From positions 1 through 18,340 of the forward strand of contig JAHDWA010000126.1 in assembly GCA_023382535.1 (NCBI GenBank): DNA of 18,340 bases. Reading direction: 5' to 3'. Positions 6,657-14,495 of the stretch are shown one piece after another (position 1 is the first letter of the stretch; each line of letters starts with the position of its first letter). The stretch comes from Anaerolineae bacterium. GTDB taxonomy: Bacteria > Chloroflexota > Anaerolineae > 4572-78 > J111. The notes under the pieces were generated by a model, which did not search any database, was not told where the DNA came from, and was given only the letters and a program-made list of their open reading frames with translations. The position numbers and the translations under genes are program-made.

Positions 6657-7991
6657 ATGACAGATCAAACCTTATTGTACGAAGCCCGCCAAAAAGCGCT
6701 CGATATTCTCTATCACTGCGTCACGCCGCATGGCTTTCGGGCCTCGGCCTTACCGGCTGGCTATCCCCAGGTCTGGACACGGGATAACGTGATTATGTTT
6801 TTGGGCGCCCTTAGCACGGGCGACCCGAGTCTTTGCGCCACCTGCCGGGCTGCCCTGGAAACCATGAGCGCCTACCAATCAGGGCGTGGTCTCATTCAAC
6901 TTAACGTCAACCCGGATACCGGCTACATCAGCACCGAAAATGCCGGAGCGGTGGACGCAAATTTGTGGTATATCCTGGGTCACTATCTCTACTTCCAGGC
7001 CAGTGGGGATTTGGCTTTTTTGCTCAAACATTGGGCCAGCATTGATCACGCCCTTGTTTGGTTGGAATGCCAGGATATGAACGAGTGCGGCCTGCTCGAA
7101 GTGCCGGAGGCCGGCAATTGGATGGACCTGCTGGCCGTGCGCTATAACATCCTCTATGATAATGTGCTTTACTACGCCGCTACCCTGGCCCACCAGGAAT
7201 TAGCTAAACGGCTGCCGCCAGGACAGGATTGTTATCATGCCAGCGTAGATGCCGCTAATATCCACGAACGGATCAACCTGCTGATGTGGATTGACCGCTG
7301 CTGGGTGGCCGAGCACTTTGCCGAACACCTGGAGAAGCTCAAAACTATCCGCCTGGAATGGTTTATGGTGTACCATAATGTCGGCACCATCTCCAGCCGG
7401 CCGTTCTACCTGCCCTGGGTGGCTTTTCGGGAGTACGGGGACTGGTGCGATAGCCTGGGCAACCTGCTGGCAATTCTGACCGGCCTGGCCGACGGCCACC
7501 GTGCCGAACATATCCTGCGTTATATGCGCCAGGTTGGCATGGCCGAACCTTACCCAACCAAAGCCATCTACCCACCCATCTTCCCCAACGAAAGCAACTG
7601 GCGCGAGTATTACCGCAGTCGCAATCTAAATCTGCCTCACCAGTACCACAATGGCGGCATCTGGCCCATGATTGGCGGCTTTCACGTGGCGGCGCTGGTG
7701 CGCCACAAGTGGCTGAAAGAAGCGGAACACTTGTTGGTCCTGCTGGCCGAAGCCAACCGCCAGGGTATGGATGAGGAGTGGGAGTTTAACGAGTGGATGC
7801 ACGGGGAAAGCGGCCATCCCATGGGGTTTAGCCAGCAGGGTTGGTCGGCGGCGATGTTTTTGTACGCAGATTACGCCTGCCGAACCGGTAAATTACTCCT
7901 GTTTGATGATTTATTGGCCACCAAACCGGTCTCTGCCGTCAACACTGAGGTCAACGACATTATTATCCGGCCCGGCGGGGGGCCAGTCTAA
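6657..7991 (+). CDS. Six-hairpin glycosidase, GH100 / amylo-alpha-1,6-glucosidase-like
   Basis: A 444-aa protein without signal peptide, so probably cytoplasmic. Conserved-looking blocks fit an (alpha/alpha)6-barrel glycoside hydrolase: YPQVWTRDNVIMFLGAL (D43 in the W-x-R-D block), NLWYILGHYLYFQASGD, GNWMDLLAVRYNILYDNVLYYAATL, HQYHNGGIWPMIGGFHVAALV, and EFNEWMHGESGHPMGFSQQGWSAAMFLYA near the C-terminus. These blocks recall neutral/alkaline invertases (GH100) and bacterial proteins annotated as amylo-alpha-1,6-glucosidase. The acidic residues in W-x-R-D and EFNEW are candidate catalytic positions, by inference only. AGGGGA ends 6 nt before the ATG, and a good promoter lies at 6590-6618. Placement directly before an ABC importer suggests it may process an imported saccharide. 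Superfamily is likely; the exact reaction is not determined. Confidence 0.7.
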   Translation: MTDQTLLYEARQKALDILYHCVTPHGFRASALPAGYPQVWTRDNVIMFLGALSTGDPSLCATCRAALETMSAYQSGRGLIQLNVNPDTGYISTENAGAVDANLWYILGHYLYFQASGDLAFLLKHWASIDHALVWLECQDMNECGLLEVPEAGNWMDLLAVRYNILYDNVLYYAATLAHQELAKRLPPGQDCYHASVDAANIHERINLLMWIDRCWVAEHFAEHLEKLKTIRLEWFMVYHNVGTISSRPFYLPWVAFREYGDWCDSLGNLLAILTGLADGHRAEHILRYMRQVGMAEPYPTKAIYPPIFPNESNWREYYRSRNLNLPHQYHNGGIWPMIGGFHVAALVRHKWLKEAEHLLVLLAEANRQGMDEEWEFNEWMHGESGHPMGFSQQGWSAAMFLYADYACRTGKLLLFDDLLATKPVSAVNTEVNDIIIRPGGGPV

Positions 7992-8100
7992 TCCAAGGTA
8001 AGAGAGGGAGGGTAAGAGATGAATTGATCACCCGGACTGAAGAAGACCTGGTAACGGGTAGCAGGTCGTGGAGCCGAAGACCCCTGCATAAGATTACCTG

Positions 8101-8126
8101 TCTACCGTCTACCGTCTACCGTCTAC
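8101..8126. repeat. Heptamer array, 3.7 units of TCTACCG, upstream of the lipoprotein gene
   Basis: Three exact TCTACCG copies and a partial fourth, ending 8 nt before the Shine-Dalgarno of the substrate-binding lipoprotein. It is the only clearly intergenic array and the most homogeneous one, so copy number could vary and alter the leader. The rest of the 156-bp gap (7992-8147) shows no clear promoter or terminator. Confidence 0.85.
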
Positions 8127-8147
8127 TATGTTTAGAGGAGGAAAAGA

Positions 8148-9917
8148 ATGTCTCGTCAATACCTTAAATGGTTGAGTTTGTTGACCGCGCTGACAGCCCT
8201 GGTCAGCCTGACTCTGGCTTGCAACCCGGCCCCGACCCCCGAAACAATTGTCCAGAAAGAAACTGTCGTCGTCAAAGAGACCGTCGTCGTCAAAGAGACG
8301 GTGGAAGTGCCGGTCGAGGTTACGGTGGAAGTGATCAAAGAAGTGCCGGCCGCCGAGTCCGCCGCGCCGGCAGCCATAAGCGATCAGAATTTGATCTGGT
8401 CGGTGGAAGGCGTCAATGAAATGCCTGGGCTGGACCCGGCCAATCCGCAAAATGCTCAGTCTGTCCTGGCTATGAATTTGATTTTTGCTGGACTGGTCAA
8501 GCTGGATGCCCAGTTAAACGTAATCCCGGATGGTGCGGAGAGCTGGCAGATTTCGGAAGACGGCAAAACTTATACCTTCACCATCCGCGAAGGGCTAAAA
8601 TTTGCCGATGGCGCCCCGGCGACAGCCCAGGATTTTGCCGACTCGATCAACCGCGCTTTGCAGCCCGAAACGGCTTCCTACGGCGCTTCATTCCAGCTTC
8701 AGCACGTGGTCGGCGCTACCGATGTGGCCGAGGGTAAGGCTAAAACCGCCACAGGCGTCAAAGTGGTGGATGAACGCACGCTGGAGATTACCACCGACGA
8801 TACGGTGCCTTACTTCATGGCCCAGTTGACCTATCCCGTCACCTTTGCCGTGCCCTTGAAGTTTATTGAAGAACAGGGCGCGAACTGGGCAGACCAGGCT
8901 TACGGAACGGGGCCGTTTCGGGTCAAAGAATGGCAGCATAACCAGAAACTGATCCTGGAACCGAACCCCCATTACTGGGCTGGCCCGGTCGGCGTGGCCC
9001 AAGTCGAACTGCCCTTCCTGCAAGATTCGGAAACAGCCTACCAGCTCTACCGCACCGGCGACCTGGATATTATGGGTAGCCAGCAAAATCCCGTTCCGGC
9101 GGCCCGCATCCCCGAAGTCAACTCCTCGCCCGATTTTAACCAGGTGGCTGCATTTGCCGTGCGCTATATCGGGTTCAACAACCAGAAAGCGCCTTTTGAC
9201 AACGTTAATGTGCGGCGGGCCTTTGCCATGGCCGTTGATAAATCCACTTTGGCCGAAAAAATCTTGAACGGCTCAGTTGGGCCGACGGGCCGGATGCTTC
9301 CGCCGGGCTTCCCCGGTTCACAACTGCCGGTGGAGGGTCTGCCTTTTGACAGCGAGCAGGCCCAGGCTGAGTTGGAGGAAGCCGGCTTCGACGCCTCTAA
9401 TCCTTTACCCCAGGTAACGCTGACCTACGGCGCCGAAGGTGACAACGAGCGTGTAGCAACCTTCTTGCAGCAGCAGTGGAAGGACAACCTGGGTGTGGAC
9501 GTCGTTCTGGAACCGCTGGAACTGGCCACCTTTAGCAAGAGCCTGGATACCACTTTCTTGACGCCGGAAGAAGGTTTGCAGTTTTACCTGAGCATCTGGG
9601 GCGCGGATTATCCCGACCCGCAAAACTTTGTCTCGCAGCAGTTACGGAGTGACTCACCCAACAATAACGGGCACTGGGAAAACGCCCAGTTCGATGAGCT
9701 GGCGAAGCAGGCCGATACGTTCACCGGCCCGGCGGAGGAGCGTTTCAAACTGTACCAGCAGGCAGAGCAGATTGCCGTAGATGAAGTTGGCTGGCTGCCT
9801 CTGTTTGTGCCGCGTTTCACCGTACTCATCAAACCCTATGTTTCCGGCGTGGTTCCGACCGGCCAGGGTCTGATCGTGCCCGATTGGTCCGCCGTCCGCG
9901 GCCGGTCGGTGCAGTAA
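8148..9917 (+). CDS. ABC importer substrate-binding lipoprotein, family 5 (OppA/DppA type)
   Basis: A 589-aa exported lipoprotein. The signal peptide MSRQYLKWLSLLTALTALVSLTLAC ends in a lipobox with Cys25 as the lipidation site. Residues 26-67 form an extended linker with KETVVV repeats (VQKETVVVKETVVVKETVEV), a style common in Chloroflexota solute-binding proteins. The SBP_bac_5 body follows: MNLIFAGLVKLDAQLNVIPDGAESWQISEDGKTYTFTIREGLKFADG, then YGTGPFRVKEWQHNQKLILEPNPHYW, and NVRRAFAMAVDKSTLAEKIL. The family binds peptides, and in some lineages oligosaccharides or nickel, and passes them to DppBC-type permeases. A strong Shine-Dalgarno (AGAGGAGG, 8134-8141) lies 6 nt before the ATG. The neighbouring glycosidase makes a sugar ligand possible, but the sequence does not settle it. 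Confidence 0.93.
   Translation: MSRQYLKWLSLLTALTALVSLTLACNPAPTPETIVQKETVVVKETVVVKETVEVPVEVTVEVIKEVPAAESAAPAAISDQNLIWSVEGVNEMPGLDPANPQNAQSVLAMNLIFAGLVKLDAQLNVIPDGAESWQISEDGKTYTFTIREGLKFADGAPATAQDFADSINRALQPETASYGASFQLQHVVGATDVAEGKAKTATGVKVVDERTLEITTDDTVPYFMAQLTYPVTFAVPLKFIEEQGANWADQAYGTGPFRVKEWQHNQKLILEPNPHYWAGPVGVAQVELPFLQDSETAYQLYRTGDLDIMGSQQNPVPAARIPEVNSSPDFNQVAAFAVRYIGFNNQKAPFDNVNVRRAFAMAVDKSTLAEKILNGSVGPTGRMLPPGFPGSQLPVEGLPFDSEQAQAELEEAGFDASNPLPQVTLTYGAEGDNERVATFLQQQWKDNLGVDVVLEPLELATFSKSLDTTFLTPEEGLQFYLSIWGADYPDPQNFVSQQLRSDSPNNNGHWENAQFDELAKQADTFTGPAEERFKLYQQAEQIAVDEVGWLPLFVPRFTVLIKPYVSGVVPTGQGLIVPDWSAVRGRSVQ
8265..8299 (+). repeat. Two 17-nt copies at 18-bp period encoding the KETVVV linker
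   Basis: GTCGTCGTCAAAGAGAC occurs at 8265-8281 and 8283-8299. The period is 18 bp, so the frame is kept, and it encodes the hexapeptide repeats of the lipoprotein linker between the lipid anchor and the binding domain. Confidence 0.85.
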
Positions 9918-9955
9918 TCTAAACGTTGTTGGGGCTTTATAGAATTTAAAATTCT

Positions 9956-10020
9956 GCCACGAATGACACGAATTATCACTCACTCTTAACATTTTTGTGT
10001 CAATTCGTGAAATTCGTGGC
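9956..10020. repeat. Long imperfect stem-loop after the lipoprotein gene
   Basis: 19-nt arms at 9956-9974 and 10002-10020 (GCCACGAATGACACGAATT against the complement of AATTCGTGAAATTCGTGGC), 17 of 19 paired, with a 27-nt loop. It starts 38 nt after the lipoprotein stop. No T-tract follows the stem, so it may stabilise or partly stop the transcript rather than be a classical terminator. A dispersed palindromic element is the alternative. Confidence 0.7.
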
Positions 10021-10061
10021 TGGTTTTAAGACTGTAATCCCTGATGACGCGAGTTATACTA

Positions 10062-10094
10062 TGGGAGGTTGGATAAATGGACTCCAACCTCCCA
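10062..10094. repeat. Perfect 12-bp stem-loop before the permease genes
   Basis: Arms TGGGAGGTTGGA (10062-10073) and TCCAACCTCCCA (10083-10094) with a 9-nt loop. It is GC-rich and stable and lies 71 nt before the dppB-type GTG. There is no run of T directly after it. Confidence 0.75.
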
Positions 10095-10165
10095 GACTTC
10101 CAATTTTCCAAGTGTATGGCTAAATTTAGCAGTCAAAAATCTCATCTCACTTAACGAGCCATTCC

Positions 10166-11107
10166 GTGGTCACTCTGATTCGCCGCCGCCTGTTGAGTCT
10201 GGTTTTTGTTATTTTCAGTATTACTTTTTTGACCTTTAGCGTGGGCTACCTGGCCCCTGGCGATCCCATCCTGGTGCTGTTGGGGCCTCGGCGCGACCCT
10301 GTCGTTTACAACAATCTCCGCCATCTCTACGGCCTGGATCAGCCCTGGTACAAACAGTATTTCGACTACGTAACCAGCCTGCTGCAAGGCAACCTCGGCA
10401 AATCTTATCGCTACCAGAATCGAACCGTTAACCAGATTTTGGGGAGTGGGGTTGCGGTTTCGTTAAAACTTGGCGGCACAGCCTTGCTGTTAAGCCTGCT
10501 GCTCGGGATTCCGGCCGGAATTATAGCCGCCCTCCATCACGATACCTGGCTCGACCGGGCCATTACCGTTTTTACCCTGGCCCTTTTTTCCATCCCCAGT
10601 TTTGTACTCATCCCGATCACCCGGGCCATCAACTACTTTGTTTTTTACCAGCACAATCTGCCCTCGCTGCCGGCTGCCGGGTGGGGCGAACCCGTTCACT
10701 GGGTCATGCCGGTGCTGGTGCTCTCCGCCGCTAATGTGGGTTATCTGACCCGGCTGACCCGCTCCAGCATGCTGGAGACGCTGCGCCAGGATTACATTCG
10801 CACGGCTACGGCTAAGGGTTTGCCGCCCCACCAAATTATCTACCGCCATGCGTTTCGCAATGCGTTGCTGCCGATTGTCACCGTCCTGGGGCCATCGGTT
10901 GCCTTTCTGGTTACCGGCGCATTTGTGGTGGAGAGCCTCTTTGCTGTGCCGGGGATTGGCTTTATTGCCGTGCAATCTATCGGCCAGCGGGATTATCCGG
11001 TGATTCAAGGGACAACTGTGATCCTGGCCATCGCCGTTGTGCTGATGAACCTTGTCACCGACATCGCCTACACCCTGCTAGATCCTCGCATTCGGGCAAA
11101 GAGCTGA
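10166..11107 (+). CDS. ABC transporter permease, DppB/OppB type
   Basis: A 313-aa inner-membrane permease of a peptide/oligosaccharide-type ABC importer. The N-terminal helix (LIRRRLLSLVFVIFSITFLTFSVGYLAPGDP) ends in the APGDP block typical of DppB. Later helices surround the EAA-type loop at about residues 209-235 (DYIRTATAKGLPPHQIIYRHAFRNALLPI), which contacts the ATPase subunits. The C-terminus has VVESLFAVPGIGFIAVQSI and the expected final helix. The start is a GTG at 10166 with no clear Shine-Dalgarno; no ATG fits as well. The TGA overlaps the next ATG by one base (TGATG). Length is normal for the family. It follows the binding protein after a 248-bp gap with two stem-loops. Confidence 0.93.
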   Translation: MVTLIRRRLLSLVFVIFSITFLTFSVGYLAPGDPILVLLGPRRDPVVYNNLRHLYGLDQPWYKQYFDYVTSLLQGNLGKSYRYQNRTVNQILGSGVAVSLKLGGTALLLSLLLGIPAGIIAALHHDTWLDRAITVFTLALFSIPSFVLIPITRAINYFVFYQHNLPSLPAAGWGEPVHWVMPVLVLSAANVGYLTRLTRSSMLETLRQDYIRTATAKGLPPHQIIYRHAFRNALLPIVTVLGPSVAFLVTGAFVVESLFAVPGIGFIAVQSIGQRDYPVIQGTTVILAIAVVLMNLVTDIAYTLLDPRIRAKS

Positions 11108-12024
11108 TGATCACCGTTAACCGCACTCCCCAGACCTCCATCACCGCTCCCCCTCCGTCGGTTGGACAAAATTTTTGGCAGCGGTTTGCCCGGAATCGGC
11201 TGGCGCTGCTCAGTTTTTGGTTTATTTTCCTGCTCATCCTGCTTGCTACTTTGGGGCCAGTACTTTATCCGGTTGACCCTAACCACCAAAATTATGAGGC
11301 GATTAACGCCTGGCCTTCGGCAGTGTATCCCCTGGGTACAGACAGCCTGGGACGCGATACCCTGGCTCGGATCATGCTGGGGCTGCGCGTCTCGCTGCTG
11401 GTCGCCTTTTATGTTGAGTCGATCAATATTGTTTTGGGCGCTGGTTTTGGCCTGCTGGCCGGCTATTTTGGCGGCTGGGTAGACCAGTTGCTCTCCCGGC
11501 TGGCCGATATGCTCTTTGCTTTTCCCGGCCTGCTCCTGGCGATTTTGGTGGCGGCGGTGTTTGGCCAGCCGGTCACGGAGCGGTTTGGAGGGATTGGCCG
11601 TTTGCTGCTGGTGGCCGGGTCGCTGGCCCTGGTGAGCTGGCCGCTGATGGCTCGTTATGTCCGCGGGCAAACCCTGTCCCTCAGAGAGCGTGATTTTGTC
11701 GAAGCAGCGCGTAGTATTGGGGCCTCCAGCCGGCGCATTATTTTTATCCAAATTCTGCCCAATGTAGCCGGGCTGATTATGGTCAGCGCTACCCTGGATG
11801 TGGCCGCGGTCATTGTCAACGAAGCGGTGCTGAGTTTGTTGGGCCTGGGCATCCAACCACCCGATCCCAGCATTGGGCAGATGATTCGCCAGGCAATTGA
11901 GTACCTGGAAGCCAACTGGAGCCAGGTCTTCTTTCCCGGTCTGACGCTGACCCTCATGGTGCTGGCTTTCTCCTTTACCGGCGATGGCCTGCGCGACGCC
12001 TTTGACCCCCAAAGTCGCAGGTAA
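11107..12024 (+). CDS. ABC transporter permease, DppC/OppC type
   Basis: A 305-aa partner permease. The cytoplasmic N-terminus is followed by FARNRLALLSFWFIFLLILLATLGPVLYP, the usual OppC first helix, and then the YPLGTDSLGRDTLARIMLGLRVSLLV block characteristic of this subfamily. The EAA loop is clear at about residues 196-220 (DFVEAARSIGASSRRIIFIQILPN). The C-terminal LGLGIQPPDPSIGQMI and FTGDGLRDAFDPQSR also match DppC. It is translationally coupled to the upstream permease (TGATG). No dppD or dppF ATPase gene follows; the next gene is a CPBP-type protein 10 nt downstream. The ATPases must be encoded elsewhere or shared with another importer. Confidence 0.94.
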   Translation: MITVNRTPQTSITAPPPSVGQNFWQRFARNRLALLSFWFIFLLILLATLGPVLYPVDPNHQNYEAINAWPSAVYPLGTDSLGRDTLARIMLGLRVSLLVAFYVESINIVLGAGFGLLAGYFGGWVDQLLSRLADMLFAFPGLLLAILVAAVFGQPVTERFGGIGRLLLVAGSLALVSWPLMARYVRGQTLSLRERDFVEAARSIGASSRRIIFIQILPNVAGLIMVSATLDVAAVIVNEAVLSLLGLGIQPPDPSIGQMIRQAIEYLEANWSQVFFPGLTLTLMVLAFSFTGDGLRDAFDPQSRR

Positions 12025-12034
12025 CTCGGCGCTA

Positions 12035-12760
12035 ATGACTGACTCTGCTAACTTCTGGTTAAACTCCGCCCGGCTGGCCGTTATCCTCTTGAGCCTCTTG
12101 CTGGCCTGGATCACCTACCGCAGTCACCTACTGCTCAAAGAATTCCGGCCTCCGTTTAATCTCCTGCTCGCTCCGGCTGAATTGATGGCGCGGCTGCTGC
12201 TGGTCGGCCTGTTTCTGGGACTGGCCTGGTTGAGCGGTCTACCGGCCAGCCAGTTGGGCCTGGCCAGCGCCTACCCGCTTCAAAGTATCGGGTTGGGCCT
12301 GGCAATTGGCCTGGTGAGCCAGGTGGCCGTTAACGGGCTGATGCATGGGGCCATTCGCCGGTTTGGCCGGAATATTTACTCCCCGCTGGTGATCCGCAAC
12401 ATTCTGCCCCGCCGTCGGGGCGAATGGCTGGGGGTAGCGCTGGCTTTTGTGCCGGCAGTCGCTATGGAAGAGTTGCTTTTTCGCACCCTCTGGCTGGGCG
12501 CCTTCCAAGAAATAATCTCCCTGCCGCTGTTGATTGTTGGAACATCGCTGCTGTTTGGGCTGATGCACCAACCCCAGGGTGTCCTGGGAGTAGTGGCAGC
12601 AGGCGGGTTGAATATCCTGTTAAGCCTGCTCTTCATTTGGTCAGGTGAGCTGCTTGTGCCTTTAACCACCCATTATATTATCAACTTGTTGCAGGTGGCG
12701 GTCGCCTCAAGGCAGCGGGAGTGGCTGGAAAATTATGAACATGAAATAGATTCTCATTGA
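12035..12760 (+). CDS. CPBP-family intramembrane metalloprotease (CAAX protease-like)
   Basis: A 241-aa polytopic protein. The ATG at 12035, 10 nt after the permease stop, is preferred over an ATG at 11984 that would overlap the permease by 41 nt and add a non-hydrophobic tail. Family motifs are all present: EELLFR (E145, E146, R150), FGLMH (H178) and HYIIN (H213, N217). These are the putative metal-binding and catalytic residues of the CPBP/Abi group. Several hydrophobic segments precede and follow them. Members process prenylated or other membrane substrates, or act in bacteriocin self-immunity; no substrate can be inferred here. Its place at the end of the importer operon may be incidental. 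The stop codon overlaps the -35 box of the next gene's promoter. Confidence 0.85.
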   Translation: MTDSANFWLNSARLAVILLSLLLAWITYRSHLLLKEFRPPFNLLLAPAELMARLLLVGLFLGLAWLSGLPASQLGLASAYPLQSIGLGLAIGLVSQVAVNGLMHGAIRRFGRNIYSPLVIRNILPRRRGEWLGVALAFVPAVAMEELLFRTLWLGAFQEIISLPLLIVGTSLLFGLMHQPQGVLGVVAAGGLNILLSLLFIWSGELLVPLTTHYIINLLQVAVASRQREWLENYEHEIDSH

Positions 12761-12785
12761 CAAATGAGGGGGGAAGTGATATTCT
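12757..12785 (+). promoter_or_regulatory. Near-consensus promoter of the 411-aa protein gene
   Basis: TTGACA (12757-12762), a 17-nt spacer and TATTCT (12780-12785). The -35 box overlaps the stop codon of the CPBP gene, so the 411-aa gene can be transcribed independently of the importer operon. Confidence 0.65.
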
Positions 12786-12826
12786 TTTTAAGAACAACCT
12801 TGTTATGACAAGTCACGGAGGCAGGT

Positions 12827-14062
12827 ATGGCCGTTTCCTATCCCGACATCATCGGCGAATATGTAAATAATCCGGAACGATTTGAAACGGGTGGCCTTCA
12901 ATACGCCGGTTATTTTGAGCCAACCACCATCGCCCCGGAGCAGGTGGCTAATTTATTTCTGTTTGTGCAAAATACCCTAAATGTCCCCCTCACGGTCAAC
13001 ATTCAAGCCGGTTTGCCCCAAACCGGTGGACTCTTTGGTGGGGGCAAACCGGTTCTTAAGGTTCTTGAGCCGATGTTTCAGCTCAAGTTAGCCGGCGCCG
13101 AGGCCGGTTTGCTGACACTGCCGGTCGCCACTACTGAACACGCCAAAGAAGGTGGGTACCCCCTGACCCTTGAAATGAAGGTGACAGGCGAGGGTCGTGG
13201 ACAAACGATCCGCCCGCCTCAATCCCAGAGCAAATTGGACGACGGCCCCATTGATAGTCCGGTTGGCCTCAATCTGGTCAGCACCCTGGGCGCCACTTAC
13301 ACGGCCAAATCGGTTAAAAAAGCGACCTTTTCGCTAAAGATTGAAGGCGACCCCGAACCGCCGGAACGCGCGCCGAAGATGAAATATACCTATCAAACCA
13401 TCTGGGTTGAAGAGAATGCCGAGTTTTTTACTCAGGCCATCCAGGAACTCAATCTGCGCCAGGTCAAGTTAAAAAATGAAATTACCCTTGAGGGCCTTTA
13501 CGTCACTCTTTACGCTGAAAGCACCCTGCGCTTTGCCGACGCCGGCCTGCCCCTCCGCATTGGCGAGGCGATTACCCTGGCCAAAATTTTGACCTATAGC
13601 TGCCAGTATTTTCTGAGCAGCCCGGATCGTTACAATGGTTTGTTAGTGCCGATGTGGGAGCGGGCGTTTGCGGAAGGATTGGATACGACCAACGCCCTGG
13701 ACGTTATCCGTTCGGCGGGGTACAGTCACCTGTTGAAACTGGCCCTGGCCATGAGTTTCGGCCTGGTGGCCGAGGCAATGGGCCGCCAATTCTGGCCGCT
13801 GCACGAGCGTCAAGCTGTGACCGACTTTATTGCCACCAGTATTGAATCAGGCCAGGCCATAGATCCCGAGTTTCTCTACCTGCCCCTATTGATGGCCGGA
13901 GTCCACATCTCGTCTAAGATTAAAATGGAAGGCGAGAACGTACAGCACAGCCTGGCCTTGATGAAAAAGGCGCGTGAAGCCCGACGAGATTTGTTTTTGG
14001 ATGAAGATATGGCTCAGGCCAACCAAATTTTTAACCAGATTTTGAAGAAAGCCCTGGCCTAG
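12827..14062 (+). CDS. Uncharacterised 411-aa protein: beta-rich N-terminus, helical C-terminus
   Basis: I do not recognise this protein. It lacks a signal peptide and obvious membrane segments, so it is probably cytoplasmic. Residues about 30-165 look like a beta-sandwich: LFLFVQNTLNVPLTVNIQAGLP, a glycine-rich turn (GGLFGGGKP), and YPLTLEMKVTGEGRGQTIRPPQ, reminiscent of extracellular-type Ig-like folds. Residues about 200-411 are mainly helical (ENAEFFTQAIQELNLRQ, AITLAKILTYSCQYFLSSPDRYN, MSFGLVAEAMGRQFWPLHERQAV), ending in a charged helical tail. GGAGG at 12817-12821 lies 5 nt before the ATG, and a near-consensus promoter starts 70 nt upstream. It therefore appears to be its own transcription unit. 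It converges on the YtxH-like gene with an 8-nt gap. Confidence 0.85.
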   Translation: MAVSYPDIIGEYVNNPERFETGGLQYAGYFEPTTIAPEQVANLFLFVQNTLNVPLTVNIQAGLPQTGGLFGGGKPVLKVLEPMFQLKLAGAEAGLLTLPVATTEHAKEGGYPLTLEMKVTGEGRGQTIRPPQSQSKLDDGPIDSPVGLNLVSTLGATYTAKSVKKATFSLKIEGDPEPPERAPKMKYTYQTIWVEENAEFFTQAIQELNLRQVKLKNEITLEGLYVTLYAESTLRFADAGLPLRIGEAITLAKILTYSCQYFLSSPDRYNGLLVPMWERAFAEGLDTTNALDVIRSAGYSHLLKLALAMSFGLVAEAMGRQFWPLHERQAVTDFIATSIESGQAIDPEFLYLPLLMAGVHISSKIKMEGENVQHSLALMKKAREARRDLFLDEDMAQANQIFNQILKKALA

Positions 14063-14070
14063 CCTGACCC

Positions 14071-14277
14071 TCAACTGCCGGTAAGGCTGGCCAGACGCGC
14101 TTCTAACTCGGCCCGCCGTGCCAGTGCGGCGGCACGGCCCTCGTTCATGATACCATCCAATCGGCCGCGAATCCCTGCTTGAAGTTCATCACCACTCTGG
14201 GGTGTGGTTAACAGAACTATCGCCGCGCCGATAATCATTCCCCCGAAAAACCCAAGTACGAAATTGAAGACACGCAT
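14071..14277 (-). CDS. Small YtxH-like membrane protein
   Basis: A 68-aa protein, MRVFNFVLGFFGGMIIGAAIVLLTTPQSGDELQ, then a charged Ala/Arg/Glu-rich helix (NEGRAAALARRAELEARLASL). One glycine-rich membrane helix followed by a TPxSG-type turn and an amphipathic helix is the layout of YtxH-domain proteins, which are often stress-linked but poorly understood. The ATG at 14277 is preferred, although the nearest Shine-Dalgarno (GGGAGG, 14298-14293) is 15 nt away and directly abuts an in-frame TTG at 14292, so the exact start is open. An extended -10 promoter (14322-14330) supports expression. It is too short for a firm homology claim. Confidence 0.72.
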   Translation of the reverse strand: MRVFNFVLGFFGGMIIGAAIVLLTTPQSGDELQAGIRGRLDGIMNEGRAAALARRAELEARLASLTGS

Positions 14278-14321
14278 AATTAGATCGTGCAACCTCCCTG
14301 TGCTGTTGAACTTGCTGTCCC

Positions 14322-14330
14322 ATTATACCA
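14322..14330 (-). promoter_or_regulatory. Extended -10 promoter of the YtxH-like gene
   Basis: The minus strand reads TGGTATAAT, a perfect -10 with the TGn extension. No good -35 is visible. It lies about 45 nt upstream of the likely ATG. Confidence 0.55.
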
Positions 14331-14384
14331 CGCTCTCGCTTTTCATAAAAATGCCTGCTGAGACGGGTGACGCTGGCTCTAAGC

Positions 14385-14413
14385 TTGTCCAAACCCGCCC
14401 CGTGCGGTAGAAT
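14385..14413 (+). promoter_or_regulatory. Candidate promoter of the yqeB operon
   Basis: TTGTCC (14385-14390), a 17-nt spacer and TAGAAT (14408-14413). It would give a leader of about 75 nt. I see no recognisable molybdenum-cofactor riboswitch fold in that leader. Confidence 0.5.
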
Positions 14414-14495
14414 TTAACCAAACTTATACAGTATAGGCACCCGGTTTCTCTTGGATACCCCGTGTCTGAAAAAGGCGTAACCTAATACCCAACCT

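Noticed and set aside
7992..8100. Possible terminator after the glycosidase gene
   Set aside because: Only short imperfect complementarity (GCAGGTC with GACCCCTGC) and no T-tract were seen.
10490..11008. 172-aa open frame on the minus strand
   Set aside because: It is antisense to the dppB-type permease and has no recognisable motif or ribosome binding site.
11984..12034. Earlier ATG for the CPBP protein
   Set aside because: It overlaps the permease by 41 nt, and the added residues do not resemble a CPBP N-terminus. The ATG at 12035 follows the stop by 10 nt.
11068..12114. 348-aa open frame on the minus strand
   Set aside because: It lies antisense to the dppC-type permease, which has clear family motifs. 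The antisense peptide is Gln/Pro/His-rich without domain features, as expected of a shadow frame.
14414..14495. Possible molybdenum cofactor riboswitch in the yqeB leader
   Set aside because: The leader is only about 75-80 nt and I could not find a consistent multi-stem fold; no claim is supportable.
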